From Pantoea rwandensis (GTDB lineage: Bacteria > Pseudomonadota > Gammaproteobacteria > Enterobacterales > Enterobacteriaceae): 64,000 nucleotides of DNA. Positions 46,685-55,340 of the stretch are shown here, in pieces; position 1 is the first letter of the stretch; the number at the start of each line of letters is the position of its first letter. A program made the translations under genes and the position numbers. A model generated the notes under the pieces. That model did no database searches. It saw only the letters and a list, made by a program, of their open reading frames with translations, and was not told where the DNA came from. The stretch spans positions 1 through 64,000 of the forward strand of contig NZ_MLFR01000023.1 in assembly GCF_002095475.1 (NCBI RefSeq), read 5' to 3'.

Positions 46685-47028
46685 ATAATCTCCAGCACCG
46701 CTTCCGGTGGACGTCCAATCCGCGCGTTATCTCCGTTGATCACGATCGGCCGCTCGATCAGTTTTGGGTGCTCGGCCATGGCTTGTAACAGTTGATCTTC
46801 ACTCAGTTGGCTGTCTGCCAACTTCAATTCCTTATACAAATCCTCTTTGCGTCGCATCAGATCGCGTGCGCTACTTAATCCCAGTTTATTCAACAGCGTT
46901 TTGAGCGTCTGAACGTCAGGTGGCGAATCAAGATACAGTACTACATCTGGCTCGATGCCCTTTTCCTGTAATAACGCCAAGGTTTCTCGGCTCTTACTGC
47001 AACGCGGGTTGTGATAAATGCTCACCAT
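46681..47028 (-). CDS. arsC: ArsC/YfgD-type arsenate reductase-like protein
   Basis: 115 residues (E. coli YfgD about 119). A thioredoxin-fold arsenate reductase family member, with Cys10 in [13 protein letters not shown] and Arg positions in the [16 protein letters not shown] loop. Chromosomal YfgD has not been proved to be an arsenate reductase in all species, and no other ars genes lie nearby. It is convergent with hda, the two stop codons overlapping, and 3 nt from the end of bepA upstream. Confidence 0.85.
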   Translation of the reverse strand: MVSIYHNPRCSKSRETLALLQEKGIEPDVVLYLDSPPDVQTLKTLLNKLGLSSARDLMRRKEDLYKELKLADSQLSEDQLLQAMAEHPKLIERPIVINGDNARIGRPPEAVLEII

Positions 47029-47031
47029 CGT

Positions 47032-48495
47032 TTATCCCTTCTGATACTGACGGAAACGCTTCTGCAATTCCCGGAACTGGTCGATGCGCGCATCATAACG
47101 CGCCTGTTTCAAACTGCCGAGCGGCACCTGTGCACTGGCACTGCTCAGGGTGGTGATCGCCTGGTCAAGTTGGCCATTGAGCGCTAAGCCTTCAGCGCGT
47201 GCCGACAACTCTTCGTCACGCAGCCCTTGCGCCGCAGAGGCTTGTGCCAGTAAATCCCACGCATTGACATCATCCGGGTGCGCGAAGGTATAGCGATTCA
47301 GAATGCGCGTGGCGTTGGCAGGTTGCTTGGCTTCCACATAGGCGTTAGCGAGGTTAAGTTGTAACACTGGATGGGTGGTGCTGCCTTTGGCGCTGGTCAG
47401 CATGGCGATCGCCTGCTGTGGCTGATTCAGGCCGATATCGATGTCAGTCATAATATCCAGTAGCCAGACGTTATCCGGCTGCTTTGCCAGCATCGGCGCA
47501 ATGATTTTTTTGGCATTGTCGAAGCTTTTCGCCTGCAAAAACTGCACGGCTTTACCGTATTGGGATGCCATCTGCTCGCGAGAATTCCCCTTGGCATACT
47601 CATTAAGCAATTCATCAGTAAGCTGGTTACGGCCTGTCGCATACATCCCCAATGAACGAACTTTCGCCATGTAAAACCCTTCCGATGATTGAACCACCAC
47701 AGGGCGCATTTGGTTGGCGCGGTTTCGTGCATCGGCCAGGCGGCTATCGGGAAGCGGGTGGGTCAGCAAAATCTCAGGGGGCTTAGAGGAGAAACGGCTC
47801 TGGTCGGCCAACTTTTGCAGGAAGTTAGGCATCGCTTGGGGATCGAAACCGGCGCGTTGCAACACCTGAATACCAATGCGATCGGCTTCCTGTTCGTTGG
47901 CTTGGGTAAAGCTGATCATTCCCTGTTGAGTACCTGCCAGCGTGCCCGTCAGCGCGGCCATACCGACTTGCGGATTGGCAATCGCCAGCAGGATGGAACC
48001 CAATGCGCCGACCCACGTCAGCGGCGCATTACGCTTCTGCTCTTCCATCGCACGCGCCAGATGGCGTTGGGTGACGTGGGAAATTTCGTGCGCCATGACC
48101 GAGGCCAGTTGGCTTTCATTATCGGTATAGCGAAACAGCGACGAGTGCAGTACCACATTGCCACCAAAGAAGGCGAAGGCATTCAACTCATCGTTCTGAA
48201 TTAAAAAGAAATGAAACGGGGTGCGTACCGAGTTGGCGTGTGCGACTAAGCGCTGGCCCAGTTCATTAATGTATTGATTTAACAATGGATCGTTAATCAA
48301 TGGGGCGCTGGCACGCAGCTGGCGAACATAGAAATCGCCTATCTGCAGTTCCTGATTAATGGACAGCGTCGAACCTGCAGTCGTGCCTATATCGGGCAAA
48401 TTATCACTCACATCAGCGCGCACCGAGAGCGCGGGTGTCAGCAGCAGCGTAGGAATTAGGGCCGCCAGCACAGATCTCTTCAACCGGTTTAACAT
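47032..48495 (-). CDS. bepA: BepA, periplasmic M48 metalloprotease/chaperone
   Basis: 487 residues (E. coli BepA/YfgC 487). Signal peptide about 1-27 ([21 protein letters not shown]). The M48 domain has the zinc motif HEISH (in [13 protein letters not shown]) and a third ligand Glu in [11 protein letters not shown]. The C-terminal half (about 310-487) is TPR repeats that bind the BAM complex. It assists LptD assembly and removes stalled outer-membrane proteins. It precedes arsC on the same strand. Confidence 0.96.
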   Translation of the reverse strand: MLNRLKRSVLAALIPTLLLTPALSVRADVSDNLPDIGTTAGSTLSINQELQIGDFYVRQLRASAPLINDPLLNQYINELGQRLVAHANSVRTPFHFFLIQNDELNAFAFFGGNVVLHSSLFRYTDNESQLASVMAHEISHVTQRHLARAMEEQKRNAPLTWVGALGSILLAIANPQVGMAALTGTLAGTQQGMISFTQANEQEADRIGIQVLQRAGFDPQAMPNFLQKLADQSRFSSKPPEILLTHPLPDSRLADARNRANQMRPVVVQSSEGFYMAKVRSLGMYATGRNQLTDELLNEYAKGNSREQMASQYGKAVQFLQAKSFDNAKKIIAPMLAKQPDNVWLLDIMTDIDIGLNQPQQAIAMLTSAKGSTTHPVLQLNLANAYVEAKQPANATRILNRYTFAHPDDVNAWDLLAQASAAQGLRDEELSARAEGLALNGQLDQAITTLSSASAQVPLGSLKQARYDARIDQFRELQKRFRQYQKG

Positions 48496-49134
48496 GCCTG
48501 AATCCTGTAAAAGTCACCTGCAATTGGACAGGTAAGTCGTTCAAATGTTCTGCGCGTACTTTCCCTTTGCGCAGCGCTACTATCTTAACCAGCATGCCGT
48601 AACAAGCAAATGAAGAAGCAACCAACGGCTAAAATGAAAAAACAGTGACAGCCATGTCAGATTGCAGCAAAAAATTGAATACCCCGTGCAGAGCAGGTGA
48701 GCGCTTTACGAGGAATAAATTTAAAGTTACGTAAAGTTGCTCAAAATTATTGAATTTGGCATGAACTTTTCCAGGTTTACTCTGAAAAACAGCAGTGTAA
48801 TGGCTTTAGCAGGGGCTTTCGTCCATCAATGATTTTAATTGTGACGTTTTAATATCAAGCTGATGTTTTAGTTAATTCTGGTCATGTTTTCAGCAGAAAT
48901 ACGTCACTAAACTTAATTTAAATTAACTTTTTTGCAGCCAACCATTTATTGAGTCCCGATTTCACCTCAATAAAATGCATTATTCAATTAGCCTGACTAA
49001 TTATTTTTTCTGCAATAAAACGCCTAAAAAGCCAATAAGTACAAAACTTTTGCGCCGCCCACGCTGTGGTATAGATAAAGCACTTTATTCAAACGGACTG
49101 TGAATTAACGCGCAGTGCATGCCGGAGAGTTTTT
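48496..49134. other. AT-rich non-coding stretch of 639 bp
   Basis: No gene is visible between the bepA start and the first DsrE-like gene. The stretch, especially 48700-49060, is clearly richer in A and T than its neighbours, with runs such as AATTTAAATTAAC. That is the kind of DNA bound by H-NS and often marks acquired or silenced regions. A weak TATAGAT lies at 49071-49077 as a possible -10 for the DsrE-like genes. I see no other structure. Confidence 0.5.
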
Positions 49135-49740
49135 ATGCGTTCTGCTGTCTCTTACGCCCTGATAGCGATTGTGGGTGGATTTGTCGGTGCCACCGTCAGT
49201 AAAAGTGATGATATTTACCAACGCGTGATGAGCCATTTTTCTGCTGAACCCACTGACCCGGACGGTTTCTGGAGTACGCCTGCGATTGAGGGTTATGGGA
49301 AAATTCATTACGAACCTGACGCCGCATTTAAGCCGGTTGTCGGTCTGAGTAATAAGGTTGTATTTCAGATCACCAAAAGCGAAGGGGATATGAGACGCCC
49401 CAATCTGGGATTAGAGCGCGTCGCGCGCGTGGTCAATCTTTATATCGCTTCAGGTGTACCGGCTGACCAGCTGCACTTTGTGGTGTCAGTCACCGGGGAT
49501 GCCACGCCAGCGATGTTGGACAACGCCCATTTCCAGCAATTTTATAAGGTCGATAATCCCAACCTGGCCGTCATTAGCGAGATGAATAAGCTGGGTGTCA
49601 AAGTCTCGGTATGCGATCAGTCGGTAGCCTTCCACCACTTCCCGAAAGAGTGGATCGATCAATCGGTCATTCATGCGTTATCCAGCCCGACCACCGTGTC
49701 GACGCTGGAAAATCAGGGGTATGCCTTCCTGCAAATGTAA
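49135..49740 (+). CDS. DsrE-like protein with an N-terminal membrane anchor (first of two paralogs)
   Basis: 201 residues. A membrane-anchor or uncleaved signal segment (about 5-22, AVSYALIAIVGGFVGATV) is followed by a DsrE/DsrF-like domain (about 65-200). Conserved in both paralogs: DxFWSTPAIxGYGKIH, NLGLERVARVxNLY, the Cys of CDQSVAFH (about 156-163), and a Gly-Tyr-Ala-Phe-Leu end. DsrE-fold proteins often carry persulfides on a conserved Cys, which would be Cys156 here, but no sulfur gene is adjacent, so its role is unknown. Probably periplasm-facing. CCGGAGAG is the ribosome-binding site. Thirty-four nt separate it from its paralog. Confidence 0.7.
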   Translation: MRSAVSYALIAIVGGFVGATVSKSDDIYQRVMSHFSAEPTDPDGFWSTPAIEGYGKIHYEPDAAFKPVVGLSNKVVFQITKSEGDMRRPNLGLERVARVVNLYIASGVPADQLHFVVSVTGDATPAMLDNAHFQQFYKVDNPNLAVISEMNKLGVKVSVCDQSVAFHHFPKEWIDQSVIHALSSPTTVSTLENQGYAFLQM

Positions 49741-49774
49741 TTCGGCTTCCAGTCTACTATCGAGGAAAAGTGAA

Positions 49775-50383
49775 ATGCGTCCAGCATCCTATATTGTTAT
49801 CGCTGCACTGGCAGGCTTCGTTGGCGGTAATGTATTACAGCTTCCAGAGTTGGTGGACAAAGTCAGCAGCAAGTTTGCTGACAACAAAACCGAACCCGCG
49901 GATTTCTGGAGCACGCCTGCTATCGCGGGTTACGGCAAAATCCATTTCGTGAATACGCCGGATTACAACCCCGCGAACACGCCTGGTCTCAGCAACAAGA
50001 TTGTGTTCCAGATTAACCGTACGGAAGGCGATGTCCGCCAACCCAATCTGGGTTTGGAACGTGTCGCGCGTGTCACTAACCTTTATTACGCGGCGGGCGT
50101 CCCACTCAATCAACTGAACTTTGTGGTCTCAATTAACAGCGACGCAGTACCTGCTGCGCTTAACAACGATCAATTCCGCAAAGCTTATGGCACGGATAAC
50201 CCGAACCTGAAATTGATCGATGAGCTGAAACAGGCGGGTGTGAAAGTGACGATTTGCGATCAATCAGTGGCTTTCCATCAGCTGCAACGTGACTGGATCG
50301 ACACCCGAGTGACTCATACCCTCTCGAGCGGCACCACCGTCGCTTCGCTGCAAAACGAAGGCTATGCCTTCCTGATGTTGTAA
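49775..50383 (+). CDS. DsrE-like protein with an N-terminal membrane anchor (second paralog)
   Basis: 202 residues from the ATG at 49775, chosen because GAGGAAAAG precedes it and an upstream in-frame start would lie in the first gene. More than half the residues are shared with its neighbour by eye (FWSTPAIAGYGKIHF, QPNLGLERVARVTNLYYA, ICDQSVAFHQLQRDW). The same plan applies: membrane segment (about 5-21) then a DsrE-like domain with the conserved Cys. The two genes look like a tandem duplication in one operon. A hairpin (50393-50414) follows. Confidence 0.7.
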   Translation: MRPASYIVIAALAGFVGGNVLQLPELVDKVSSKFADNKTEPADFWSTPAIAGYGKIHFVNTPDYNPANTPGLSNKIVFQINRTEGDVRQPNLGLERVARVTNLYYAAGVPLNQLNFVVSINSDAVPAALNNDQFRKAYGTDNPNLKLIDELKQAGVKVTICDQSVAFHQLQRDWIDTRVTHTLSSGTTVASLQNEGYAFLML

Positions 50384-50392
50384 TCCTTGCCC

Positions 50393-50414
50393 GACAGCAG
50401 TTCGCGCTGCTGTC
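50393..50414 (+). terminator. Hairpin after the DsrE-like pair
   Basis: Perfect 8-bp stem GACAGCAG/TTCGCG/CTGCTGTC, followed by ATCTTTCCTTCATCTTT, a pyrimidine-rich but imperfect T tract. Confidence 0.6.
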
Positions 50415-50471
50415 ATCTTTCCTTCATCTTTCCGCGATGTTGCTGTCACAGTTCGCCGCTAATTTAAGCGC

Positions 50472-50491
50472 CAATGAGATCGATCTCATTG
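50472..50491. promoter_or_regulatory. Perfect 20-bp palindrome upstream of the LacI-type gene
   Basis: CAATGAGATCGATCTCATTG is identical to its own reverse complement. It ends 18 bp before the ATG at 50510, where an autoregulating LacI-family protein would bind. LacI-type operators are near-symmetric with a central CG, and this has a central CG. No second copy was found before the ABC genes. Confidence 0.75.
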
Positions 50492-50509
50492 ACGGTTCAC
50501 GAGGCGAAT

Positions 50510-51502
50510 ATGTCCGATTTAATCAGTGTGGCAAAGCTGGCTGGCGTATCACGCGCTACCGCCGCACGTGCATTTTCTGATCCCCATCTGCTGCGCCCCG
50601 ACACGCTGGAAAAAGTGTTGGCCGCCTCAGAGCAGCTCGGTTTTCGCCCCAACCATATTGCGCGTCAGTTACGCACCCAAAGCTCTACCACGTTGGGGGT
50701 GTTACTGCCTTCGCTGCTGAACCCGATTTTCTCGCGCCAGTTACAGGCCATGGAGCGCCAAGCACGCGCGGCGGGTTACGGTTTGCTGGTGGCAACCAGT
50801 GATTATCAACCCGAGCGTGAAGCGGCGATCGTTGAACATATGCTGCGGCAGCGGGTGGCCGGTCTGGTGCTGACCGTGGCGGATGCGGATAACAGCGCCG
50901 TATTGAACACGCTGCATGACGCCAACATGCCGTTTGTATTGGCGCACAACGTCCCTCAACAGAGTCACTGGCCTGCGATCTGCGTGGACAACCGTCAGGC
51001 AATGCAGGAAGCCACGGCGCATTTATTGGCTCTCGGTCATCGACACATCGGTATGGTCGCTGGGCCGATGTTGCAATCGGATCGCGCGCGTCTGCGTTAT
51101 CAGGGTTACTGCGATGCCATGAACAGCGCCGGACTGCACGCGCTGCCGGTGATTGAAATGACCAGCCACACGCATTCTGATTTTTCCCTGCTGCAACCAC
51201 AGTTGCAGGGTGACGCGCCGCTTACCGCGGTGATTTGTACCAACGATTTGCTCGCCATCAGCCTGATAGGCGCGGCAGCACGTGCCAGTGTGCGCGTTCC
51301 GCAGCAACTGTCGGTGATGGGCTTTGATGGCATCGATATTGGCGAGCAGATTGCGCCGTCGCTGGCGAGCGTCTCGCAGCCAGCCGACATGCTCGGTGCC
51401 TGTGCGATAGACATGCTGTTACAACAAGCCAGCCGCGGTACTCGCGTACTGGCCCATCGGTTGCGGATCGGCGAAAGCATCGCTGCTCCTTCGATTAACT
51501 AA
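50510..51502 (+). CDS. LacI/GalR-family transcription regulator
   Basis: 330 residues from the ATG at 50510, chosen over 50474 because that start would overlap the operator palindrome and lacks family similarity; GAGG lies upstream. LacI HTH (about 3-30, DLISVAKLAGVSRATAARAF), hinge helix (about 45-58), and a periplasmic-binding-like effector domain (about 60-328), with GVLLPSLLNPIFS and DGIDIGEQIAPSLASV. The effector is not known; the downstream ABC importer and phosphodiesterase suggest a phosphodiester-type compound, an inference. An ERIC element stands between it and the ABC genes. Confidence 0.9.
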   Translation: MSDLISVAKLAGVSRATAARAFSDPHLLRPDTLEKVLAASEQLGFRPNHIARQLRTQSSTTLGVLLPSLLNPIFSRQLQAMERQARAAGYGLLVATSDYQPEREAAIVEHMLRQRVAGLVLTVADADNSAVLNTLHDANMPFVLAHNVPQQSHWPAICVDNRQAMQEATAHLLALGHRHIGMVAGPMLQSDRARLRYQGYCDAMNSAGLHALPVIEMTSHTHSDFSLLQPQLQGDAPLTAVICTNDLLAISLIGAAARASVRVPQQLSVMGFDGIDIGEQIAPSLASVSQPADMLGACAIDMLLQQASRGTRVLAHRLRIGESIAAPSIN

Positions 51503-51506
51503 AATC

Positions 51507-51630
51507 ATGCCCAAAATAATTCGAGCTGCAGGAAGGCGGCAAGTGTAGTTAGACCGGGAGCTTATATCAGTAAGTGACTGGGCTAAATACACGTAGCCAA
51601 CGCACCTGTAGCTTGAAGTATGACGGGCAT
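51507..51630. repeat. ERIC (intergenic repeat unit) element
   Basis: About 124 bp with imperfect terminal inverted repeats (ATGCCCAAAATAATTCGAGC... against a right end ...TTGAAGTATGACGGGCAT). The central part reads GAGCTTATATCAGTAAGTGACTGGG, close to the enterobacterial ERIC consensus GAGCTTACATAAGTAAGTGACTGGG that ERIC-PCR primers target. It lies between the regulator and the importer gene and would form a long hairpin in the transcript. Confidence 0.85.
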
Positions 51631-51651
51631 TGCCAACACCAGGGAACCACC

Positions 51652-52674
51652 ATGAAATTCCATAAAAAAGTGAAAATTCTTGCAGGAGCGATTGCGCTGA
51701 CCGCCGGTTCGCTGTTCAGCATGATGACGCAGGCCGCCGAAAACGCGATTTGCTACAACTGTCCGCCCGAGTGGGCTGACTGGGGTACACAGCTTAAAGC
51801 CATTGCTAAAGACACAGGCATCACCGTGCCACAAGACAACAAAAACTCCGGTCAGGCGCTGGCGCAAATGGTGGCGGAGAAAGGCAATCCGGTGGCAGAT
51901 GTGGTTTATTACGGCGTCAGTTTCGGCATCCAGGCCGACAGTGCGGGCGTCATCACCAGCTATAAACCCGCCCACTGGGATGAAATCCCAGCGGGAATGA
52001 AAGATCCCAACGGTAAATGGGTGGCACTGCACTCCGGCACCATGGGCTTTATGGTCAACGTTGATGCGCTGGGCGGCGCGCCAGTGCCTCAGTCTTGGGA
52101 CGATCTGCTGAAACCTGAATATAAAGGGATGATCGGCTATCTCGATCCGGCCAGTGCTTTTGTCGGTTACGTGGCTGCGGTAGCGGTCAACCAGGCGAAG
52201 GGCGGCAACATGCAAGACTTTACCCCTGCGCTGAACTGGTTCAAGAAACTGCAGGCCAACCAGCCAATCGTGCCGAAGCAGACTGCCTATGCGCGTTTGA
52301 TCTCTGGCGAAATTCCAATTCTGCTGGATTACGACTTCAACGCCTATCGCGCGAAATATAAAGATCACGCCAACGTGGCGTTTGTGATCCCGAAAGAGGG
52401 CACGGTGACCGTACCTTACGTCATTAGCCTGGTGAAGAACGCACCGCATGAAGCCAATGGTAAGAAAGTGATCGACTACGTGCTGTCTGATAAAGGTCAG
52501 GCGATCTGGGCAAATGCCTTCCTGCGTCCAGTACGTACTTCAACGATGTCCCCCGAAGCCAAGAAATTCTTCCTGCCGGACAGTGATTACGCTCGTGCAC
52601 AAACCGTCGATTATCAGCAGATGGCCGATGCGCAGAAAGCGTTCTCTGCTAAGTACCTGAGCGAGATTCACTGA
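51652..52674 (+). CDS. ABC importer, extracytoplasmic solute-binding protein
   Basis: 340 residues from the ATG at 51652. Signal peptide about 1-28 (KILAGAIALTAGSLFSMMTQA, cleavage near AENA). The mature protein has the pattern of family 1 periplasmic binding proteins (as for ferric iron, polyamines, 2-aminoethylphosphonate), with DVVYYGVSFGIQADSAGV, a WVALHSGTMGFMVN strand, and LDYDFNAYRAKY. Cys pair in ICYNCPPEW near the N-terminus. The ligand cannot be read from sequence. It starts the operon SBP-permease-permease-ATPase-phosphodiesterase. The Shine-Dalgarno is weak (AGGGAACCACC). Confidence 0.88.
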   Translation: MKFHKKVKILAGAIALTAGSLFSMMTQAAENAICYNCPPEWADWGTQLKAIAKDTGITVPQDNKNSGQALAQMVAEKGNPVADVVYYGVSFGIQADSAGVITSYKPAHWDEIPAGMKDPNGKWVALHSGTMGFMVNVDALGGAPVPQSWDDLLKPEYKGMIGYLDPASAFVGYVAAVAVNQAKGGNMQDFTPALNWFKKLQANQPIVPKQTAYARLISGEIPILLDYDFNAYRAKYKDHANVAFVIPKEGTVTVPYVISLVKNAPHEANGKKVIDYVLSDKGQAIWANAFLRPVRTSTMSPEAKKFFLPDSDYARAQTVDYQQMADAQKAFSAKYLSEIH

Positions 52675-52676
52675 TT

Positions 52677-53534
52677 ATGTCGATCTCCGACAACCTGGTG
52701 GCTTCACGCCGCCAGGCTCGACGATTACCGAGTAGCCGCTGGCTCTGGCTGACGCTGCCCGCACTGCTATTCTTCAGTGCGTTTTGGCTGCTGCCGTTTG
52801 CTCGGTTGCTGCAAATGGGGATGCAGAACGATCGCAGCACTCAGCACAGCGGTTACTGGACGGTGATCAGCCAGCCGAACTACCTGTTCAGCCTGTTAAA
52901 CACGGTATTGCTCTCTCTGGCTGTGACGTTAGTGACGCTGATCATTGCCGCGATTGTCGGCTGTTTCCTCGCGAGGCAACGCTTTACAGGACGTGGCACG
53001 TTATTAGCGCTGCTGACTTTCCCGCTGGCTTTTCCCGGTGTCGTGGTCGGTTTTCTGGTGGTGATGCTGGCGGGACGGCAGGGATTGCTGGCGCAGATCA
53101 GCATGAGCCTGGTGCATGAGCGCTGGACGTTAGCCTACTCACTGACCGGCCTGTTTATCGGTTATCTCTATTTCTCGCTGCCGCGCGCCATCGTCACGTT
53201 GGTGGCGGCCAGCGAAAAGCTGGATCACTCGCTGGAAGAGGCGGCACGTTCGCTGGGCGCCAGTCAGTGGCGCATTACCTGGGATGTGATTGTGCCCGGA
53301 CTGCAACCGGCGTTGCTCTCTACCGGCGCGCTCTGTTTTGCCACCAGTATGGGCGCATTTGGCACCGCTTTCACTCTGGGTACGAATTTGGCGGTACTGC
53401 CGCTGACCATTTATGGCGAATTCACTAACTACGCCAACTTTGCTACTGCGGCGGCGCTGTCAGTGGTGATGGGCGCAGTGGCGTGGCTGGCACTGATGCT
53501 GGCGCGTCGTCTGGCACATAAGGGGGCGGCATGA
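52677..53534 (+). CDS. ABC importer permease (first)
   Basis: 285 residues with about six membrane helices (first about 25-43, LWLTLPALLFFSAFWLLPF). The binding-protein-dependent transport loop is EEAARSLGASQWRITWDVIVPGLQPAL (about 190-216). It is separated from the binding-protein gene by 2 nt and overlaps the next gene by 4 nt (ATGA), so it is co-translated with its partner. The substrate is unknown. Confidence 0.88.
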   Translation: MSISDNLVASRRQARRLPSSRWLWLTLPALLFFSAFWLLPFARLLQMGMQNDRSTQHSGYWTVISQPNYLFSLLNTVLLSLAVTLVTLIIAAIVGCFLARQRFTGRGTLLALLTFPLAFPGVVVGFLVVMLAGRQGLLAQISMSLVHERWTLAYSLTGLFIGYLYFSLPRAIVTLVAASEKLDHSLEEAARSLGASQWRITWDVIVPGLQPALLSTGALCFATSMGAFGTAFTLGTNLAVLPLTIYGEFTNYANFATAAALSVVMGAVAWLALMLARRLAHKGAA

Positions 53535-54343
53535 ATCGTCGTGGATTGTTTAGCCTGCAGCTGTTGGTCACCACGCTGACCGCATTGTTTATGATAGTGC
53601 CGGTGGTGTTGTCGATGCTCGCTGGCGTGACCAACAACTATTTTATTGGCCTGCGCAGCGGTTTGACCCTGAAATGGGTTGAGCAAGTGTGGGAGATGTA
53701 TGCCGACACATTTTGGCTGTCGCTACTGATTGCGCTGTTCTGCTTACTGGTCACGTTAGTGATTGGCGTACCCGCCGCGTGGGGCTTGCTGAAAGCCCCC
53801 GGCCGCTGGGCTGCGCGTATCGAAGAGTGTTTGATGCTGCCGGTGGCGCTGCCGGGCTTGGCCACCGCGCTCGGCATCATTCTACTTTACGGTCAGTTCT
53901 CTGCCCTGCGTGACAGCTGGGTATTTATCCTGATTGGTCATGTACTGTTCACGCTGCCGTTTATGATGCGACCCGTGCTAGCCGTGATGCAGGCGGTGGA
54001 TATGCCGCGTCTGGAAGAAGCTTCCTCCAGCCTCGGGGCCAGCCTGTGGCAGCGCTTCTTTACCGTGGTGGTGCCCAACTGCCGCAACGGCATTCTCGCA
54101 GGTGCCTTTATGGTGATCACTTTGTCTGTGGGTGAGTTCAACATCACTTGGATGCTGCACACCCCGCTGACTAAAACCCTGCCCGTTGGTCTTGCAGACA
54201 GCTACGCCTCAATGCGGCTGGAAGTGGGATCCGCTTATACGTTGATTTTTATTTTGATGATTTTGCCGCTATTGCTGATGTTGAATGCGGTGAATCACTG
54301 GCTTAACCGCGCGGTTGCGCGCCAAAACAAGGAGGCAGCATGA
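53531..54343 (+). CDS. ABC importer permease (second)
   Basis: 270 residues with about six helices; the EAA loop is EEASSSLGASLWQRFFTVVVPNCRNGI. It pairs with the preceding permease and overlaps the ATPase start by 4 nt. The basic tail NRAVARQNKEAA ends it. The tight overlaps across all four transporter genes show a fixed operon. Confidence 0.88.
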   Translation: MNRRGLFSLQLLVTTLTALFMIVPVVLSMLAGVTNNYFIGLRSGLTLKWVEQVWEMYADTFWLSLLIALFCLLVTLVIGVPAAWGLLKAPGRWAARIEECLMLPVALPGLATALGIILLYGQFSALRDSWVFILIGHVLFTLPFMMRPVLAVMQAVDMPRLEEASSSLGASLWQRFFTVVVPNCRNGILAGAFMVITLSVGEFNITWMLHTPLTKTLPVGLADSYASMRLEVGSAYTLIFILMILPLLLMLNAVNHWLNRAVARQNKEAA

Positions 54344-55329
54344 ATCCTGCGGCCGTTACCGTGACGCTGCGCGGCTGCTCGCGTCACTTCAATCATCAAC
54401 TAGCATTGCACCCGCTCGATTTAACCGTCAACCCCGGTGAAACCTTGGTGTTGCTCGGCCCTTCAGGCTGCGGTAAAACCACCACCTTGCGCATCATTAG
54501 CGGTCTTGAGCGCTGCGATGACGGCGGCGAAGTGTGGTTCGACGATCGCAACGTCACCGCGTTGCCGATTGAAAAGCGCAATGTGGGCATGGTGTTCCAG
54601 AACTATGCGCTGTTCCCTAATCTCAACGTGGCAGAGAACGTGGCTTACGGCCTGAAAGTGCAGGGGGTGCCACGTGCTGAACGTGAAGCGCGCGTGCATG
54701 AGATGCTGGAGCTGGTGGACCTCAGCGCCTTGTCACAACGCAGCATTGATAAACTCTCTGGCGGACAAAAACAGCGTGTGGCACTGGCTCGCGCGCTGGC
54801 GGCACGGCCCAAAGTGCTGCTGTTTGATGAACCACTGGCGGCACTGGATGCCCGGCTGCGCGATCGTCTACGGCTTGAAATCGGTACGCTGCTGAAAAAA
54901 CTCGCGATTACCGCAGTCTATGTCACGCACGATCAGCAAGAAGCGATGGCGCTTGGCGATCGCATTGCGGTCATGGAGCAAGGGCGACTGGTACAGATCG
55001 ATACACCACAGAACATTTACCAGCATCCTGCTTCGAAGTTTGTGGCGGATTTCGTGGGTGCCATTAACTGCGTGGATGTTGATGCACGTGGCAACGCGCA
55101 ACGTTTCTGCCGTCCTGAAGATGTGCTGCTCGCCGACGACAACCGTTATGCGCGGTCTGGCTTTATTGTTGCCAGTACCTTTTTAGGCGCTTCGCAGCGG
55201 TTGATGATCGACATCGGGCTAGCGACGCCAATTCAGGTTGATCGCCACGCGCGTGAAGCCTGGCATGCCGGACAACCGGTGAGCTGGACGTTGGCGCAGG
55301 ACGCCGCACTCCAATTTTCTGCATCCTGA
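54340..55329 (+). CDS. ABC importer ATPase (CUT1/polyamine-type with C-terminal OB fold)
   Basis: 329 residues. Walker A GPSGCGKTTT (40-49), Q loop VFQNYALFPNLNV, signature LSGGQKQRVALARAL, Walker B VLLFDEPLAALD, H-loop VTHDQQEAMALGD. A C-terminal TOBE-like domain (about 235-329) is shorter than in maltose-type ATPases. It should power the two preceding permeases. Eleven nt separate it from the phosphodiesterase gene. Confidence 0.92.
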   Translation: MNPAAVTVTLRGCSRHFNHQLALHPLDLTVNPGETLVLLGPSGCGKTTTLRIISGLERCDDGGEVWFDDRNVTALPIEKRNVGMVFQNYALFPNLNVAENVAYGLKVQGVPRAEREARVHEMLELVDLSALSQRSIDKLSGGQKQRVALARALAARPKVLLFDEPLAALDARLRDRLRLEIGTLLKKLAITAVYVTHDQQEAMALGDRIAVMEQGRLVQIDTPQNIYQHPASKFVADFVGAINCVDVDARGNAQRFCRPEDVLLADDNRYARSGFIVASTFLGASQRLMIDIGLATPIQVDRHAREAWHAGQPVSWTLAQDAALQFSAS

Positions 55330-55340
55330 GGAAGAGATTC

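Noticed and set aside
48413-48625. Minus-strand open frame of 70 codons across the bepA start
   Set aside because: It overlaps the bepA signal-peptide region in another frame and resembles nothing known.
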